Origin: Proteles cristata cristata
Taxonomy: Eukaryota > Chordata > Mammalia > Carnivora > Hyaenidae
Reading direction: 5' to 3'
Assembly (NCBI GenBank): GCA_017311185.1
Contig: JAESUZ010000346.1
Location: forward strand, 1,054,001-1,118,000
DNA length: 64,000 bases
The position numbers were made by a program, and so were the translations under genes. Below, piece after piece: positions 12,339-24,680 of this stretch (the first letter of the stretch is position 1; the number at the start of each line of letters is the position of its first letter). The notes beneath the pieces were generated by a model. That model searched no databases. It saw only the letters and a program-made list of their open reading frames with translations, and was not told where the DNA came from.

Positions 12339-13409
12339 GATGAAATTCAGGTGCCACCCCAGGCTCAGACTCTCCATACCCACTGTCATCCCTCTGTCCT
12401 TGGGATGCCAGGTGACACGTGAACTGGGGGCCTATCTCTCGGCAGGGAAAACCACAGATGGCCCAGAGCCATGGACCAGTCACCCGCACCCATTGTGGCT
12501 GGAAGGGACTGGAGCCCACAGGCCTACCTCTCCGGTGGGACTGGGTAACACTCACCTGAGAGTCAGGAACCCCACCCGGTGTCTCAATTTTGCACCAGAT
12601 TCAGAGGGAGGCCTCTGTATGTGTCCAGTGTGGTCTTCAATGCAGTGAGGGAACACGCTGCCCCAATTGGATGTTGGTGCAGCGTGCGGGGGGGTGTCTA
12701 CCACAGACGCCACTCTAAAGCTCGTCCTTGGGAACCCACCTCCACAATCTGGGGATGGCGAATCTGTAACTGCACCATTCTGTCCCAAAGAGGACTATTT
12801 TATCTGTCAGCTGGGCCCCGGGCCGCAGGCAGAAGAGTCGCTGGTTTTTGTTAAGAGCGAAACCCTTGCCAGGGTGAGATCAGAAGACAAAAACGCCAGG
12901 GGGCCCGCGTGGCTTCGCGGCTCGGGGCTGAGCTGGCGAGGCTGCTCTGAGTGCCGTCCAGGTCCTGGCGGGAGAGAAGCATTAGAAGGAAAGCGAGTTC
13001 CCGACTTGCGGCCACACAGGGAGGAGGAACTCTGTCTACACCAAAACGAGGCTGTGGGCACAGCGTTGTCTTAACCCCTGGCTAGTCCTGAGCACAGGCT
13101 GTCTGTCTACACAGGCAAAGGACTGGCAGAGCCCTGGGTCTCCTAGGCGAACCAGGTCCCTGACTTGGCCTAGGCTGGGATGGTGAGCACTGGCTGAGGA
13201 GTCACTGAGGTCCTTGATTCACCATGGGAGACCCTTCCCCTCCCGGCGCCTCAAGGAGAGCGGTGGGGGTGGGGGAGGTGCTGCTCTGATCCCTTGTGGC
13301 CCAGGCCCTGCCTCTACATCGTAAAAGAGGCATTTAGGGAGATGGCCACATGCCTATCGATCATCAAATTTCCCGACGTATGAGGTTATCATCAGAGCTA
13401 TACATTTGT
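12339..13409. other. Intergenic; no gene seen
   Basis: GC-rich single-copy DNA. No exon or repeat was recognised. Confidence 0.45.
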
Positions 13410-13620
13410 CTACACCAGGGTTTTCTGCCCCCTGTTCTATGAGCACTGAGCCAGAGAATTCTTTGTGGTGGGGGCTGGAGCGAGGTTGTAGGATGCGTAG
13501 CCGCATCCCTGGCCTCTACCTGCTACACGCCAGGAGCAGTGCCCCACCCCCCACACAATGTAACCACCGAAAGTGCCTCCGGACATTGCCTAATGCCCCC
13601 AGGAAGACCACTGCCTTAGA
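13410..13620 (-). mobile_element. MER20 (hAT-type DNA transposon remnant)
   Basis: The order ATTCTTTGTGGTGGGGGCTG, TTGTAGGATGCGTAGCCGC, ATCCCTGGCCTCTACCTGCT, TGCCTCCGGACATTGCCTAA matches MER20. It is non-autonomous and inactive. Confidence 0.85.
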
Positions 13621-14647
13621 CTCCCAATACTGAAGTCAAGGAGGAGCAGGGAGTCCAGATGTTCGCCTGATGGAGGAGGCCCCGGCACACCTCCTCCATC
13701 AGGCTGTCTCCCGTCTCTGAGCTCTGGAGCGGGGTCCTTGCCCCCAGAACTGCACTCCTCATTCAAAAGTTCTCTTTGGGTTGAGCTGCAAGACCCATCA
13801 CTGTTTGGAAGCACCCAGAACCAGGCTGGACTGTCCCCTGTGTTCAAATCATTGGCCACTTGAAGAGACCCATCATTTCCCTTCTCTCCTCCAGGGCCAC
13901 ACCCTGGGAGGGCATGTACCTGCCTATGGGAAGGCAGAAAGGGAGGGGGGCAGGTGACCCTCATCGGGCTCTGAGAAGGGGATCATCTTCCTGAACCACA
14001 CCGGCCCCCGGCGCCCAGCCCTGCTCCCTCTCTCCTGGCACTCACGGCCACCTGGCCCAGAGCAGACATGACATGTGTGATGTCGGGCTTCCCCCAGCTC
14101 CATGGCAGCGGGGGCCAGGGGGGCGGTCTTTGCCCTGCTCACGGCTGTCTGCCTAGCAACTCGACAGGGTCACACCAGATTCACAACAGCTGATGGAAGA
14201 CAGTCTGCTGAAAATGGAGGCTTGAAGACCCCAGGGAGCCGGAGCTGACGAGGGCTCGGGCAACAAGATGAAACACGTAGAAACTGTGAAGCTCAGGGCT
14301 TGAGACACGAGGGCGGGAGACATGAGTAAACGCTCGAGTTGGCTGTAGGCTTAGAGGCGACACGAGCCACCCTACATGGGCGTGGTGATATATTTATCAA
14401 CTGCTACGCTAACAGAAACAAATATATTCATGAGCATGTAAACACAACTTCAAGAAATATTTGACGTATTCCCACATGCACATGTGTATACAAAGCACAG
14501 GGATCAGTTATCATAGAAGTTGCTCAACCCACATTCTAATAGTTTCCCAAAAGGTGATCGGCTTCTAGCACCTGCTGGGCCATCCTTTGACGTGACCATT
14601 AATAAAGGGTGTCCCTGTCTGAGCCGTGATTTGATAGGGGAACCCCC
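13621..14647. other. Intergenic; no gene seen
   Basis: Unique-looking sequence. The stretch 14380-14600 is AT-rich and repeat-free, but no specific signal was identified. Confidence 0.45.
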
Positions 14648-15050
14648 TTCTTAGTCTGCGAGGGCTGCTAGAACAGAACCCCACAGACTGGGGGCTCCAA
14701 CAACAGATGTTCATTTCTCACAGTGCTGGTGGCTGCAAGTCCAAGATCAAGGTGCCAGCAGATCTGGTCCCTGGTGAAATCTCTTCCTGGCTTGTAAGTG
14801 GTCACTTTCTCAACGTGTCCTCCCATGACCCCTTTGCGCGTGAACGGAAAGAGCTATGCTGTCTCTCCCTCTTCTTACAAGGGCACTAATCCCATCCTGG
14901 GGGCTTCCCCCCCCCCCCCGCCCAGTGACCTCATCGAAGCCTGTGACCTCTCATATGAAGGCTCTACCTCCTAACATATCACGTTGGGAGTTAGGGCTTC
15001 AACTTCCGGATTTGCGGAGGAGACACAAACACGGAGTCCACAGCACTGCC
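14648..15050 (-). mobile_element. MaLR/MLT1-type LTR
   Basis: Reverse-oriented MLT1/MST-like LTR: CTTAGTCTGCGAGGGCTGCT, CAAGTCCAAGATCAAGGTGC, CTCTTCCTGGCTTGTAAGTG, CTTCTTACAAGGGCACTAAT, GGGAGTTAGGGCTTCAACTT. A poly-C run interrupts it near 14910. Confidence 0.85.
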
Positions 15051-15556
15051 CAAACAATCTCATACAAAGTGACACTAGCACTCCCTAGAAGGTTCTAGCA
15101 GCCTGCTCACTGAGAGGCCCTAGGATGCTGGTGCCCAGCACTGTGCTGCCCCCAGCAGGCGGATGTGACCTGGCCACACACCCAGCTGGACCCCTGACAC
15201 CGTCCAACCTCGCCATGTCCCTGACCTCATCCCCACCGCTGTCACATAGATTCCATGGAAAACTACTTTGGGTTTTTACTCAAAGTTTCATTTCTCCATT
15301 AAACTTTCCTTGGCCGCCCTTCTTCAAATCATAATGTCCCCACTCCCGGCTACCCATTTCCCTCCTCTGCTCTGTTTTCTCCTGGCACTTGTCCCTACCT
15401 GGCATCCACACATTGTGAGTCAGGAAGGAGTCAAGGCCGGGACTCTTCTCTAGGGAAACTAATTGGGCTCTATAATGCGGCTGATGGCTCCCATGAGAAG
15501 ACTATTCCCTGGGAGCCTTCAGCTCCACCATAACAAAACTATCACAGGATTTGAAA
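15051..15556. other. Intergenic with L2-like 3' fragment
   Basis: About 15230-15430 reads like an L2 3' region (AAACTTTCCTTGGCCGCCC, TCTGTTTTCTCCTGGCACTT). No gene was seen. Confidence 0.45.
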
Positions 15557-15770
15557 TGTTTTTAAAAGTTATTTTAAGTTTGTTTATTTATTTTTGAGAG
15601 AGAGTGAGCAGAGGAGGGGCAGAGAGAGAGGGAGAGAGAGAGAATCCCAAGCAGGCTCTGCACTGTCAGCACAGAGCCTGATGCGGGGCTCGAACTCACA
15701 AACTGTGAGATCATGACCTGAGCTGAAACCAAGAGTCAGACGCTTAACCAACTGAGTCGCTTGGGCCCCC
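15557..15770 (-). mobile_element. CAN-SINE (older copy)
   Basis: Reverse orientation: GTTTGTTTATTTATTTTTGAG, GA-rich middle, and a head ending GAGTCGCTTGGGCCCCCC. More diverged than the intronic copies. Confidence 0.93.
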
Positions 15771-17899
15771 CAAAAATATCACCAGATTTTTAAAGGAAAG
15801 GGGTGGTGGCATCAAAGGGAAGGGACTTGCTTGAGTGGTCAGGGCCTCTGTCCATTATCTCAGCAGTCCCCCACAAAGACGTGTGAGGCAGGTGCTTTCA
15901 GGGCCATGTTCCAGGTCAGGGAATCATTAAGCACAGAGCCAGGACCAGACCCAGGCCTGTCCTGCTCCAATGCCCATGTCCCCTGTCCCCCTCCGCACAG
16001 CCTCTGGTTCTAGGGAGGAACAAAACCACAAGACACCCCCACCCCTCTCTGGGGTCATGGGCCTGCTTCTCACCTGCGTCCAGCCCAGGGATCCCAATGG
16101 CCCCGAAGTCGGAGCCTTCGGAGGAAGGCTGGCGGCAAGGAGCTGACCCTTTGGAGCTATGGCCTTGTTCTGGAGAAAGGAACCGAGGACCCGTGGCCTG
16201 CTCTGCGTTCCTGCCCATCAGAGCTGTCTGCTCCCATCAGGACGGGGCCTCAGACGTACAAAACCCAGGCCCTGCCTCGGGCTGGTCTCGGGTTTCCACA
16301 GCACAGTAAAGCGGCGTGTTTTTATTTCTCCATCTGTAAACATCTCTCCCTCTAACACGGTAACTGCTGTTTATACAGAGCTATAAAAACAGAGGTCAGA
16401 GCACAATAAGATTATAGTCTTACTTCAATACATCCAATCCATAATAAAATAAAATCTTACAAACGAGCCAGAGGGCCCGTTTAGGGGTTCCCTAAGAATT
16501 AATGTCTGTCGTATGGAAGGATTCTATTTGGGCATAATATTTTCCACAGCTGTCAGGGCCTATTTAAGAGGCAATATCCTTTCGCTGCATTTGATTTAGA
16601 CTCTGTTTATGCCATGTGGAGGATTGTTAATTCTGCAACATCTGACTCGGGGGTGTTTGATTACGCCGAGGCCACCGCCAAGGGGACGACGCATGACATA
16701 GCGTGAGCGGGGGCAGAACCTGGCAGCGGGAAATGAGGTGTCCCGCTCCCCAGGCAGCCTGGGCCAGTGGCGAGAGCTTCGGCCTGAGATGGCCTGACTG
16801 TGGCCACAGAGCAAGAACGGGCAGAGGTGCATCTGTATCGGGCGACCCTGCCCCTCTCTGCCACCCCGGTTTCCCCACCCCGCTCCTTCTTGCTCTAGAA
16901 CCAGCCTCACCCCTACCAGCTCGCCGGCTTGAACCCCTGCCTGAGCCACACTGGATGCCCGGAAGTTTCCCCTCAAGTTAACTTCCGGTTGCCAGGTTCT
17001 ACTGCCGTCCACTCCCGAGAAAGTGTATTGGCCACAGTTCTGTTGACACAGAACAATAAAGAGATTCGCTATAAGGGACTGGCTCACGTGGCCATGGAGA
17101 CAGGCAGGTCCAGACCCTGCAGGGTGCGCAGGCTGGCAGGCTGGAGCCCAGGGAGGGGGCGATGTTTTAGTTCAAGTGTGTCTGCGGGTGGAATTCCCTC
17201 TCACTCAGGGGAGGTCAGTCTTCTGTTCTCCTCGGGCCGGCCACTGATTAGAAGAGGCCCATCCGCTTAATGGCGGGTAATTTGCTTCGCTCAAAGTCTA
17301 CTGACTTAAATGTTCATCTCATGCTGAAACACCGTCCCGGAAACATCCAGAATAATGCTTGACCACATAGCCGGACATCGTAGCCCAGCCAAGCTGAGAC
17401 GTACATTAACCATCCACAGAAGTCAGGATGTCCAGGCAACGCGCAGCTCCTCAGCACAGCAGCTCGAGCCCAGGGGCGGCCGTTACCTCCACCTTTTGCC
17501 AGCTGGGGTCCTCGATCAAGTCAGCTCGTGTGTCTTGGGTCAAGCCCTCTGCTGACCAGGAGAGTCAGAGTCCTGCCCCTTCAGGCTGGTGCGAGGACCG
17601 AATGGGCCGGTGTCCGTAAGAGCTCAGCAGGGAAGTCTGGGAAACGCTATTCAGCGGTGGCGGCGGCAGCGGTGCGGCCCCACTGGCCTGCCTCCCTGCA
17701 CCCTGCCCTCTGCTGCCGTCCTCGGCAGCTGTCACCCTCCTGTCCATCGCCTCTGCCCTCCCCGCCGGAAGCAGTCCCACGCTCTCCGTGCCCTTCCGTC
17801 TGCTCCGACCCCTGGCTCCTGGCTCAGCCGGGCCCTTTGGACCCTCCTAAGCCTCTGTCCCTGGAGCCACCTGAGGGCCAGTCCCAGTCCCTTCCCTGC
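15771..17899. other. Intergenic, with one candidate regulatory island
   Basis: GC-rich unique DNA surrounds an AT-rich island at 16310-16640. Overlapping chance open frames at 16596-17087 are not protein-like. Confidence 0.5.
16310..16640. promoter_or_regulatory. Candidate conserved non-coding element
   Basis: An AT-rich island free of repeats contains the forkhead word TGTAAACA (16335-16342), CACAGCTGTCA (E-box with TALE-type TGTCA), GGGCATAATATTTTCC and GGATTGTTAATTC. It stands out from the GC-rich flanks. Conservation was not tested. Confidence 0.45.
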
Positions 17900-18215
17900 G
17901 GATGTGTGCACAGAGACACACGCACACACTCACACATGTACCCAACACACGCACACACACGCACCCCAACATACACATGTATGCATACACCCCAACATGC
18001 ACACACGCACACTCCAAACACACACATGCGTCCCCAAATCCACACACGTACCGCAACATGCATGCACCCCAACATATATACCTACCCTAGTGCACAAACG
18101 AACATGCACCTTAACACATATGCGCACACATACATTAACACATACACACTCCCAACACCGCCACGTACATGCATCCAACACACACACACACACCACTAAC
18201 ATACACACCGCACCC
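17900..18215. repeat. (CA)n-rich degenerate tandem region
   Basis: About 300 bp of interrupted CA repeats with CCAACAY and CACCCCAACATG-like blocks. It produces His/Thr-rich open frames on the plus strand and Cys/Val-rich ones on the minus strand; all are artefacts. Confidence 0.9.
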
Positions 18216-20727
18216 CCCAGGACTGGGCAGTTGTCCTGATTTGGTCAAAGGCAGTGGCACATAAAATCCCCTTTGTCTCCATGTTCAACCAGTGTTTACA
18301 CAGACGGCCTCAGTGTCCGACACTGTGCACTCTACTGGGCATACGGAGATGACAGTGAGAGCGTGGGCTGTCACGGCATTACGCGCCATCACGGCGTTAC
18401 GTGCAGGCTGAAGGCCACATGGACACCTGGTACAGAAAAGCGGCTGACGGCCAAGTGCTTTCCTTCATGACTGCGCCCCACCGGTGTGCTGGGGGCTCCA
18501 CTGACCCTTCGGAAGGCTTCCATCTGAGGCTGTCGTTGTCCCAGCCGTGAGCTGCCCCCCGGACAGACCCCACTGTTGCCAGGAGCCCCAGCCCCGGGCG
18601 AGGCCTGTGAGCCCTAGAAGACTTCTCCCGGAGCCAGAGGCAGGGCAGCGGGACCCCAGCCCACCCCCACCATCCATCACCAAGCACCCATGAGAGGCAA
18701 ATCTGTGCCAGCCCGGGGACCCGCCGAGGGATGGCCACTGCCCATCCTCAAGGAGGAGGTTGATAAGCTCACATGGGGGATCTCGTCCTGCCAGGGTCAG
18801 CAGCCACGACAGCGCAGATGGCAAGAGTCACGAGAGCCCTCCTCCCTCTACCACCTCGGGCCGGCCTGGGAGTCACAGCTGCCTCCTAGCGTGCCCGGCC
18901 CTTTCCCTTCCCACACCCAGCACCTCACACGCCCACACCTGAGCACCAGGCCACGGGGGTGGCTGCTGTCTGGAGCTCTGTTTGAGGGAAAAGATGCATC
19001 TGTGAGTTCTTGGGAGCTGGGGCTGAGGCAAGGCTGGTGACAGATCCCACTCGGCCACAGGCTCCAACCAGGAGCCTGGGGGGAAGGAGGGACGAGTCAC
19101 CTGAAGCATTTGGATTGTTTTCGACTCCTGTTTTGTCCACTGGCTGCGTAGACTTGACAATGATGGCCATGGGGGTCCATGGTGAGTCCTGAGCTCACAG
19201 TTGACGGGGATGTGCTCCGTGACAGGGGAGGTGGCCCTGTGCAGGTCTGTGACACGTTCTGCCGTGTCTTTGTGCATAAATGTGTGCATCAAGGACTTCA
19301 GCTACACAGCCACGCTGCGTGGCTACATCTGTGTACAAGGTCCGGTCAACAAGGACAGTGATGCACCTCGGGGGGCAGGGGGCTCAGCCCAGCCTCGTCG
19401 CCCACCGTGCCTGCACCGGCACAGGACGGGATTCCAAGCCTCTCTGCTCTGATAGTCCTACCTGCGTGGGATGCCTTGGGCTTTCTCTAGATCGGCAGCA
19501 AGTTGCAGTAGTGCAACCTCTCGTAGATAACGTCATCCTAGAAAACTGCAGGAAACCAGAGTGGTAAAGAAGGTTGAGACAGAGCCCAGGGGGTCCTCCA
19601 GACCTGAAGGGGGAGCCTTGGGGGTGCACCATGGTGGCACAAAAGCCCATATTCCGGAGTCAGACAGACCCAGATTCTGACTCCTTGCAGGCTATGTGAC
19701 CTCGGGGAAGTCACTCAACCTCTCTGGACTTCATTTCCTTCATCTGCAGAATGGAACCGGCCACAATCGCAATGACGATCACACTGGCCACACAGGGAGG
19801 GGCGAGGGCGAACACACAGCACCGAACTTACTGGCAAACAGCCACACGGTAAGTGCCTCCTGCGTGTTGGTTCCCATGATTATTGAAATGTGTGCCCGAC
19901 GTGCACGGCGGCGGCCCATCCCTGGTGGCGGCTGGTCGCGGGGCTGAGCAGGCGCACGGCAGCGTTTTGCCTGTGAAAACATTTTGGGGCAATTTTCTGA
20001 CCCGCAAAAATATTTTTACAATGAAAACGCACGTCTGGTGTGGAGCTGCTCAGTCTCACTGGTTATTTAGCTTTTCAGGAAAATAAACAAAAGCGAATTC
20101 TCGGACACCGGGGGATGGCCTCGAATCAAACAATCGTGGCCCTCTCCCCGCCCCCAGCCTACCCCCCTCCCCCGCCCCGCCCAGCAGACAGACCGGGGCA
20201 CCCAGCCAGTTTGTCACTTGTCTGGGAGGCCAATGAGCCCAGGGCCTTGCGGTCTGGAGCTGCAGCCGGGACCCCGGGGCGCCCGCCGGTCCTCATTGCT
20301 CAGCGGAGGTGACGGCCCGCAGCAGGAGGAAGACCTGCCCAAGTTCTCAACCGCAAGATTGCGTTTGCTCATTTGTTAGTTTGTTGAGATGTTTGATATG
20401 ATGGACTGAACCCACACCAGTTCTTTAAGGACGCCGTTCCATCCCTGTGTTTTTACAGGAGGAAAGTGGGATTTGGAGAGGTTGTTTGGCATGTGCAAGG
20501 TCTTCAGGCACCAGGGCTCAAGATTCCTTAATTCAAGAGGAAAGGCTCTTAGGGAAGGTTTTGCGCTGCCCTAGACGACTCTTCTCCAGGCAGAGTTGTC
20601 TGGGAAGGTGGCGGGGTGCCGAGGAGCAAGCCTCAGCCCTGGAACATGGGGACCCCAGCCAGGCCATTATTCAATGTGTGAGCTCAGACATTCCCTCATC
20701 CACCTCCGTCTCTGTGAGATGACAGTT
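18216..20727. other. Intergenic; no gene seen apart from one MIR
   Basis: Apart from the MIR at 19645-19790, the sequence is GC-rich and unique. A small local duplication lies near 18372-18405 (CATTACGCGCCATCACGGCGT). No exon was recognised. Confidence 0.5.
19645..19790 (+). mobile_element. MIR SINE
   Basis: The MIR core order is clear: AGTCAGACAGACCCAGATTC, GGGGAAGTCACTCAACCTCT, TTCCTTCATCTGCAGAATGG. Confidence 0.85.
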
Positions 20728-20880
20728 CCATGCAGTGGGATATCACACAGCAACAAACAGGGACAGATCACGCACACGCCTCCCAGTGCGCTGGATCGCA
20801 CGGACGCCGAGAGATGCTAGGCAGAGAAGCATCCTCTGGGTGAGCCCGTTTATGTGAAGTTCAGAACAGACAAAGGGCCT
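20728..20880 (+). mobile_element. Old L1 3' fragment
   Basis: Diverged L1 words include GTGGGATATCACACAGCAAC and GAGCCCGTTTATGTGAAGTTC. The fragment is short and dead. Confidence 0.6.
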
Positions 20881-22159
20881 GGGGTGAGCAGTGTCTGTCT
20901 CTGCTCTGGGCTGGTGGCCGGGAGGGGGCCCGAGGGAGCCCACCGGCAGCTGGAAACACCCTCACAACTTGGTCTGGGTTCCCTGGGTGCCTTCGAAGGG
21001 AAAACCTGACCCAGCTGCGCCCCAAAGTTCCACGAATACGTGCGCCCTCGGCCTCAACACAGATAACGGAAATGAAGGAAAATGAGGACAGCACACGCGC
21101 CGGTCTCACGGAGCTGCACCGTCCAGTTGGCGCTCGGTGGGTAACCAGGCAGAGGTAACTCTTACTTCTGGTCTTGACTGGTTTGTCTGCTCCCTTCGTT
21201 TACAGGCAGAATAACCGCGTAGATGCATTTGCGCACTCGGCCATTCCTTCACCCCCTCGGCACGCCCGGGGACCCACGGAGGGAGGCCACGCATGCACGG
21301 GCACACTCAGGCGGGCCTTTCTGCAAAATCATCCTGGCGCCAGGACCAGGGGTTGCTGGAGGGGCGGGAGAGATGCCGGTCAGCGGGAGTAGACCGTGAG
21401 CTCCCTTCCCGCTGGCTGTTCCCTGCCACCTGGCGATCACAGAACCTCTCTGGCGAGAGTTAGGCGTGGGTGCAGCCTGCTCACCCCAGGAGCCTCAGGA
21501 AGCTGCCCCGGTCGGTATGCAGCCACCAGGGATGCTCGGTAAGGTGTGCTCCTGCTAAAGGCACCAGCAGACACCACCGTCCTCATGTTTTCCCAGACAA
21601 AGCTCTCTCTCCTGTGGCTACAGTGTTTGACCTCTTCATGGATGAACCTGCTGGTAATAACCTTGAAGGGGCGGGAGTCGAGCATGGGCGGAGGAGGGAT
21701 CCTTCTGTACAGAAGTTTTCCTTGTGGTTAACTGAGCAACACGGCGGCGACACAGGCACACTGGGCCCCTGGCCTCCAGCAAGCGCACCCGGTGCTACGC
21801 CCGTAATCACCACTGGGACGTGTGCACTGGGATGAGGCCCGACCTCATCTGGGGTGCATGGAGGCCTCCCGGACGAGGCACCATCTCAAGGGGGAGGTAG
21901 CAAATAGGCAGGGGGACAGGATTCCCACACAAGTGCGGGTAGGGAAGGGCATGAGCTGGGAGATGACGAGCCAGATGGGGCAGGGCCGACTCAGGCCATG
22001 CCTCCAGGCCTCTGAAGGGATTTGGGGCCTTCTGTGAAGACGGGGCCAGTGGTGTGGGGGCTCTGGGGGTTAATCAGGAGACCGACTTGGTGGGAATTAA
22101 GAGTATTTAGTGTCATTCCAGCTGTCAGGTGAAGAGCAGCTTGGGAAAGGCAGGTCTGG
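20881..22159. other. Intergenic; no gene seen
   Basis: GC-rich unique sequence. No repeats or exon-like structure were recognised. Confidence 0.5.
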
Positions 22160-22391
22160 GGGGCGCCTGGGGGGCTCAGTCAGTGGAGCGTCCGACTTCG
22201 GCTCAGGTCATGATCTCATGGTTTGTGGGTTCAAGCCCTGCATCAGGCTCTGTGCTAATAGCTCAGAGCCTAGAGCCTGCTTCAGATTCTGTCTGTCTGT
22301 CTGTCTCTCTCTGTTCCTCCCTGGCTTACTCTCTATCTCTATCTCTCTCAAAAATAAAATAAAGGTTAAAATAAATTTTTTTAAAGAAAGA
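22160..22391 (+). mobile_element. CAN-SINE
   Basis: Head GGGCGCCTGGGGGGCTCAG, (GTCT)n middle, tail AAAATAAAATAAAGG. The target-site duplication AAAGGCAGGTCTGG is at 22146-22159 and 22392-22405. Confidence 0.97.
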
Positions 22392-22405
22392 AAAGGCAGG
22401 TCTGG

Positions 22406-23297
22406 AAAGCTTTAGGGCCCCTCAGAAGTGTCCAGAAAGGAGCAGAAGAGACAGGCCATGGGATGGGAATGACGCCAGGCCTCCTGCCTTCCTGGACTTG
22501 GTGACCAGGTAAGTGCAGAGGGTCATGAGAGGGAAGGATTCTGCGTGATACTGGGTGTTTGCCCAGAGCACTCGGCTGGAAGCAGAGGGAGACAAGTCTG
22601 GGGCCCCTAGAGTCCAGAATGTTCTCTTCTCTGACACAGCACGGCCCCACAGGCCCCAGGCCTGGAGCACTTGTCCAGCCCCGCCCCCCCCTCTCCCGGG
22701 GAAAGCCCAGCTGGGCCCAGAGACGCAGGAAAAGCAAGCGCAGCCACGTTCCCCGTCCCGAGCCCAGCGCCTCTGCCATATGACTTGCATACGGGTCACC
22801 AGGCACCTTGGTCAAATGCAGGTTCTCACTGTGCGGGTCTGGGGAGGGTCCCAGGGTCTGTTGCCCACATACAACTGAGTAGCAACAGAGCCCCTGCCTG
22901 GGCTCCCAGTCAGAGACTTGGCGGCCCTGCGCCTGGCGGGAGGGGCTCCTGCGTGTCCCACCCTCTAAGGCAGGATATCTGCTCCCCCCCTCCATCCTCG
23001 GCTCTCCCGAGGGGTCCTGTCATCACGTACGTGCCCTAGCCAGAGGGCGGTAACTGCCGTTTTCCTGCTGCCCCGTGCCAGGGTCCCAGAGGTTTTGAGC
23101 ACGGAGGCCGCTGAGGCCTGTCCGGGCACCACCAGGACCCACTGCAGGGACACTGGGCTGACAGGGCCCAAGGAGCGACCGACCGGTGGACACGGCCACA
23201 AGGCTCTAAGGTGTATGTGGGTCTGGAGCCCAGAGAGCCGCGGGTGGGAGTGCAGCGCGTGGATCCAAGCAGAGGCCCTGGAGAAGGGGGCCACGTT
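22406..23297. other. Intergenic; GC-rich, no gene seen
   Basis: Single-copy GC-rich DNA with overlapping chance open frames on both strands. Nothing else was recognised. Confidence 0.5.
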
Positions 23298-23990
23298 AGT
23301 TTCCCAGGGAGGTCACACTACAAACCGCAAACCGGGCAGCTTAACGCAACGGGAACGTATTGTCTCACAGAGCTGATGGCCAGAAGTCCAAAGTCAGGGA
23401 ATCGACGGGGCCGCACTCTGATGGTTCTGGAAGGAACCCTTCTTTACCTCTACCAGCTACCAGTGGCTCCCAGGGGTCATCCAGCCCTTGGCTTGTGACG
23501 GCACGACCCCTACTCTATCTCCATGCCCACACGGGCTTCTCCTCGGTGTGTGTGTCTATGTTATCATAGGGCCTTCTTTATATATATACATATATATATA
23601 TTAAAGTTTTTTAATCTTTAGTTTTTGAGAGAGAGAGAAAGACAGAGCATGAGCAGGGGAGGCACAGAGAGAAGGGGAGACACAGAATCCAAAGCAGGTT
23701 CCAGGCTCCGAGCCATCAGCACAGAGCCCGACGCAGGGCTCGAACTCACGGACTGCAAGATCCTGACCTGAGCTAAAGTCAGATGCTCAACCGACTGAGT
23801 GCCCCAGGCACCCCCCTTCTTAGGGCCTTCTTATGGGGACACTAGTCATTACAGATCATGGCCCATCCTAATGACCTAATGTCAACTTGTCTGCATCTGC
23901 CAAGACCCTCCTTCCAAGTAAGGTCACTGACCCAGGTATCTGGTTTAGGACTTCACATCTCTTGAGGGGACACACTTCAATGTACAACAA
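23298..23990 (-). mobile_element. MaLR/MLT1-like LTR, split by a CAN-SINE
   Basis: The left part (23298-23578) and right part (23833-23990) read as a reverse-oriented MLT1-type LTR: GTATTGTCTCACAGAGCTGA, GGCCAGAAGTCCAAAGTCAG, GGGCCTTCTTATGGGGACACT, CCTAATGACCTAATGTCAAC and AGGACTTCACATCTCTTGAG. A SINE and its duplicated target separate the two parts. Confidence 0.75.
23579..23820 (-). mobile_element. CAN-SINE nested in LTR
   Basis: A reverse-oriented SINE whose poly-T/TA end has become a short (TA)n run (23578-23602). The target-site duplication TAGGGCCTTCTT is at 23567-23578 and 23821-23832. Confidence 0.95.
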
Positions 23991-24664
23991 TGGGGGTCCC
24001 CAAAAGAGCCAGGAACCTCCCAGTGCTGCTGGGGAGGCGCCCCCATCAATCAGCGCCCCTCCCCACCGACCCCTAACAGAGGAGGGACTAGCTGTGTGCC
24101 TCTCCGCGGCCCCTCAGGGCCGCACAGCGGTGAGGTCCTTGCCTATAAACTGTGCTCCATTGGCTGTAAACTGTTTGTAAGGTTTTAAATAAACACCACA
24201 GTCCTTCTGAAGTCTGGTGGCTTCCCACTCGCCCTGGGCTTTGGCAATTGTCAGCAAACTCACAGCCGGGACTCTGAAAACTTACCCAATGGGCAGAGCC
24301 ACCCACAGAGGCCAGCAAGGAGGTTCCTGCGGCCTTGAGGGGACCAAACAGCCCAGGAGGCCAGGGAGGGGCGGCCCTTCTCTGGCTCAGACGCTGCCTG
24401 GAGGGTAGAAACTTGGCACATATTTCCCCAGGCAGCCGTGGCTTCCCAGTTAGTACCGGGAGGTCCGACTCAGCTTCAAGCAGGGATGCTTCCGCAGAAA
24501 GCCACATCCACTGAGGCCGGCTGGGCCCGGGAATGGGTCCCCGACCTCCTTACCATAATGGAAGCTGAGGACCTTGGTTCCCCGATGGAAGAGACAGACG
24601 GCCCCGTTTACCCTTGTAGCTTCTCTGGCTCGAATCACTTCACCGCCAGGGCCACTGGCTAGCC

Positions 24665-24680
24665 AGCCCCACGTGGGGCT
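24665..24680. promoter_or_regulatory. Perfect 16-bp palindrome centred on an E-box
   Basis: AGCCCCACGTGGGGCT is identical to its reverse complement and contains CACGTG, the MYC/MAX/USF-type E-box. Function is not established. Confidence 0.5.

Noticed and set aside
17528..18239. Open frames of 223 and 216 codons on the plus strand
   Set aside because: The C-terminal halves are His/Thr runs from the CA-rich repeat; the remainder is GC-rich with no recognisable domain.
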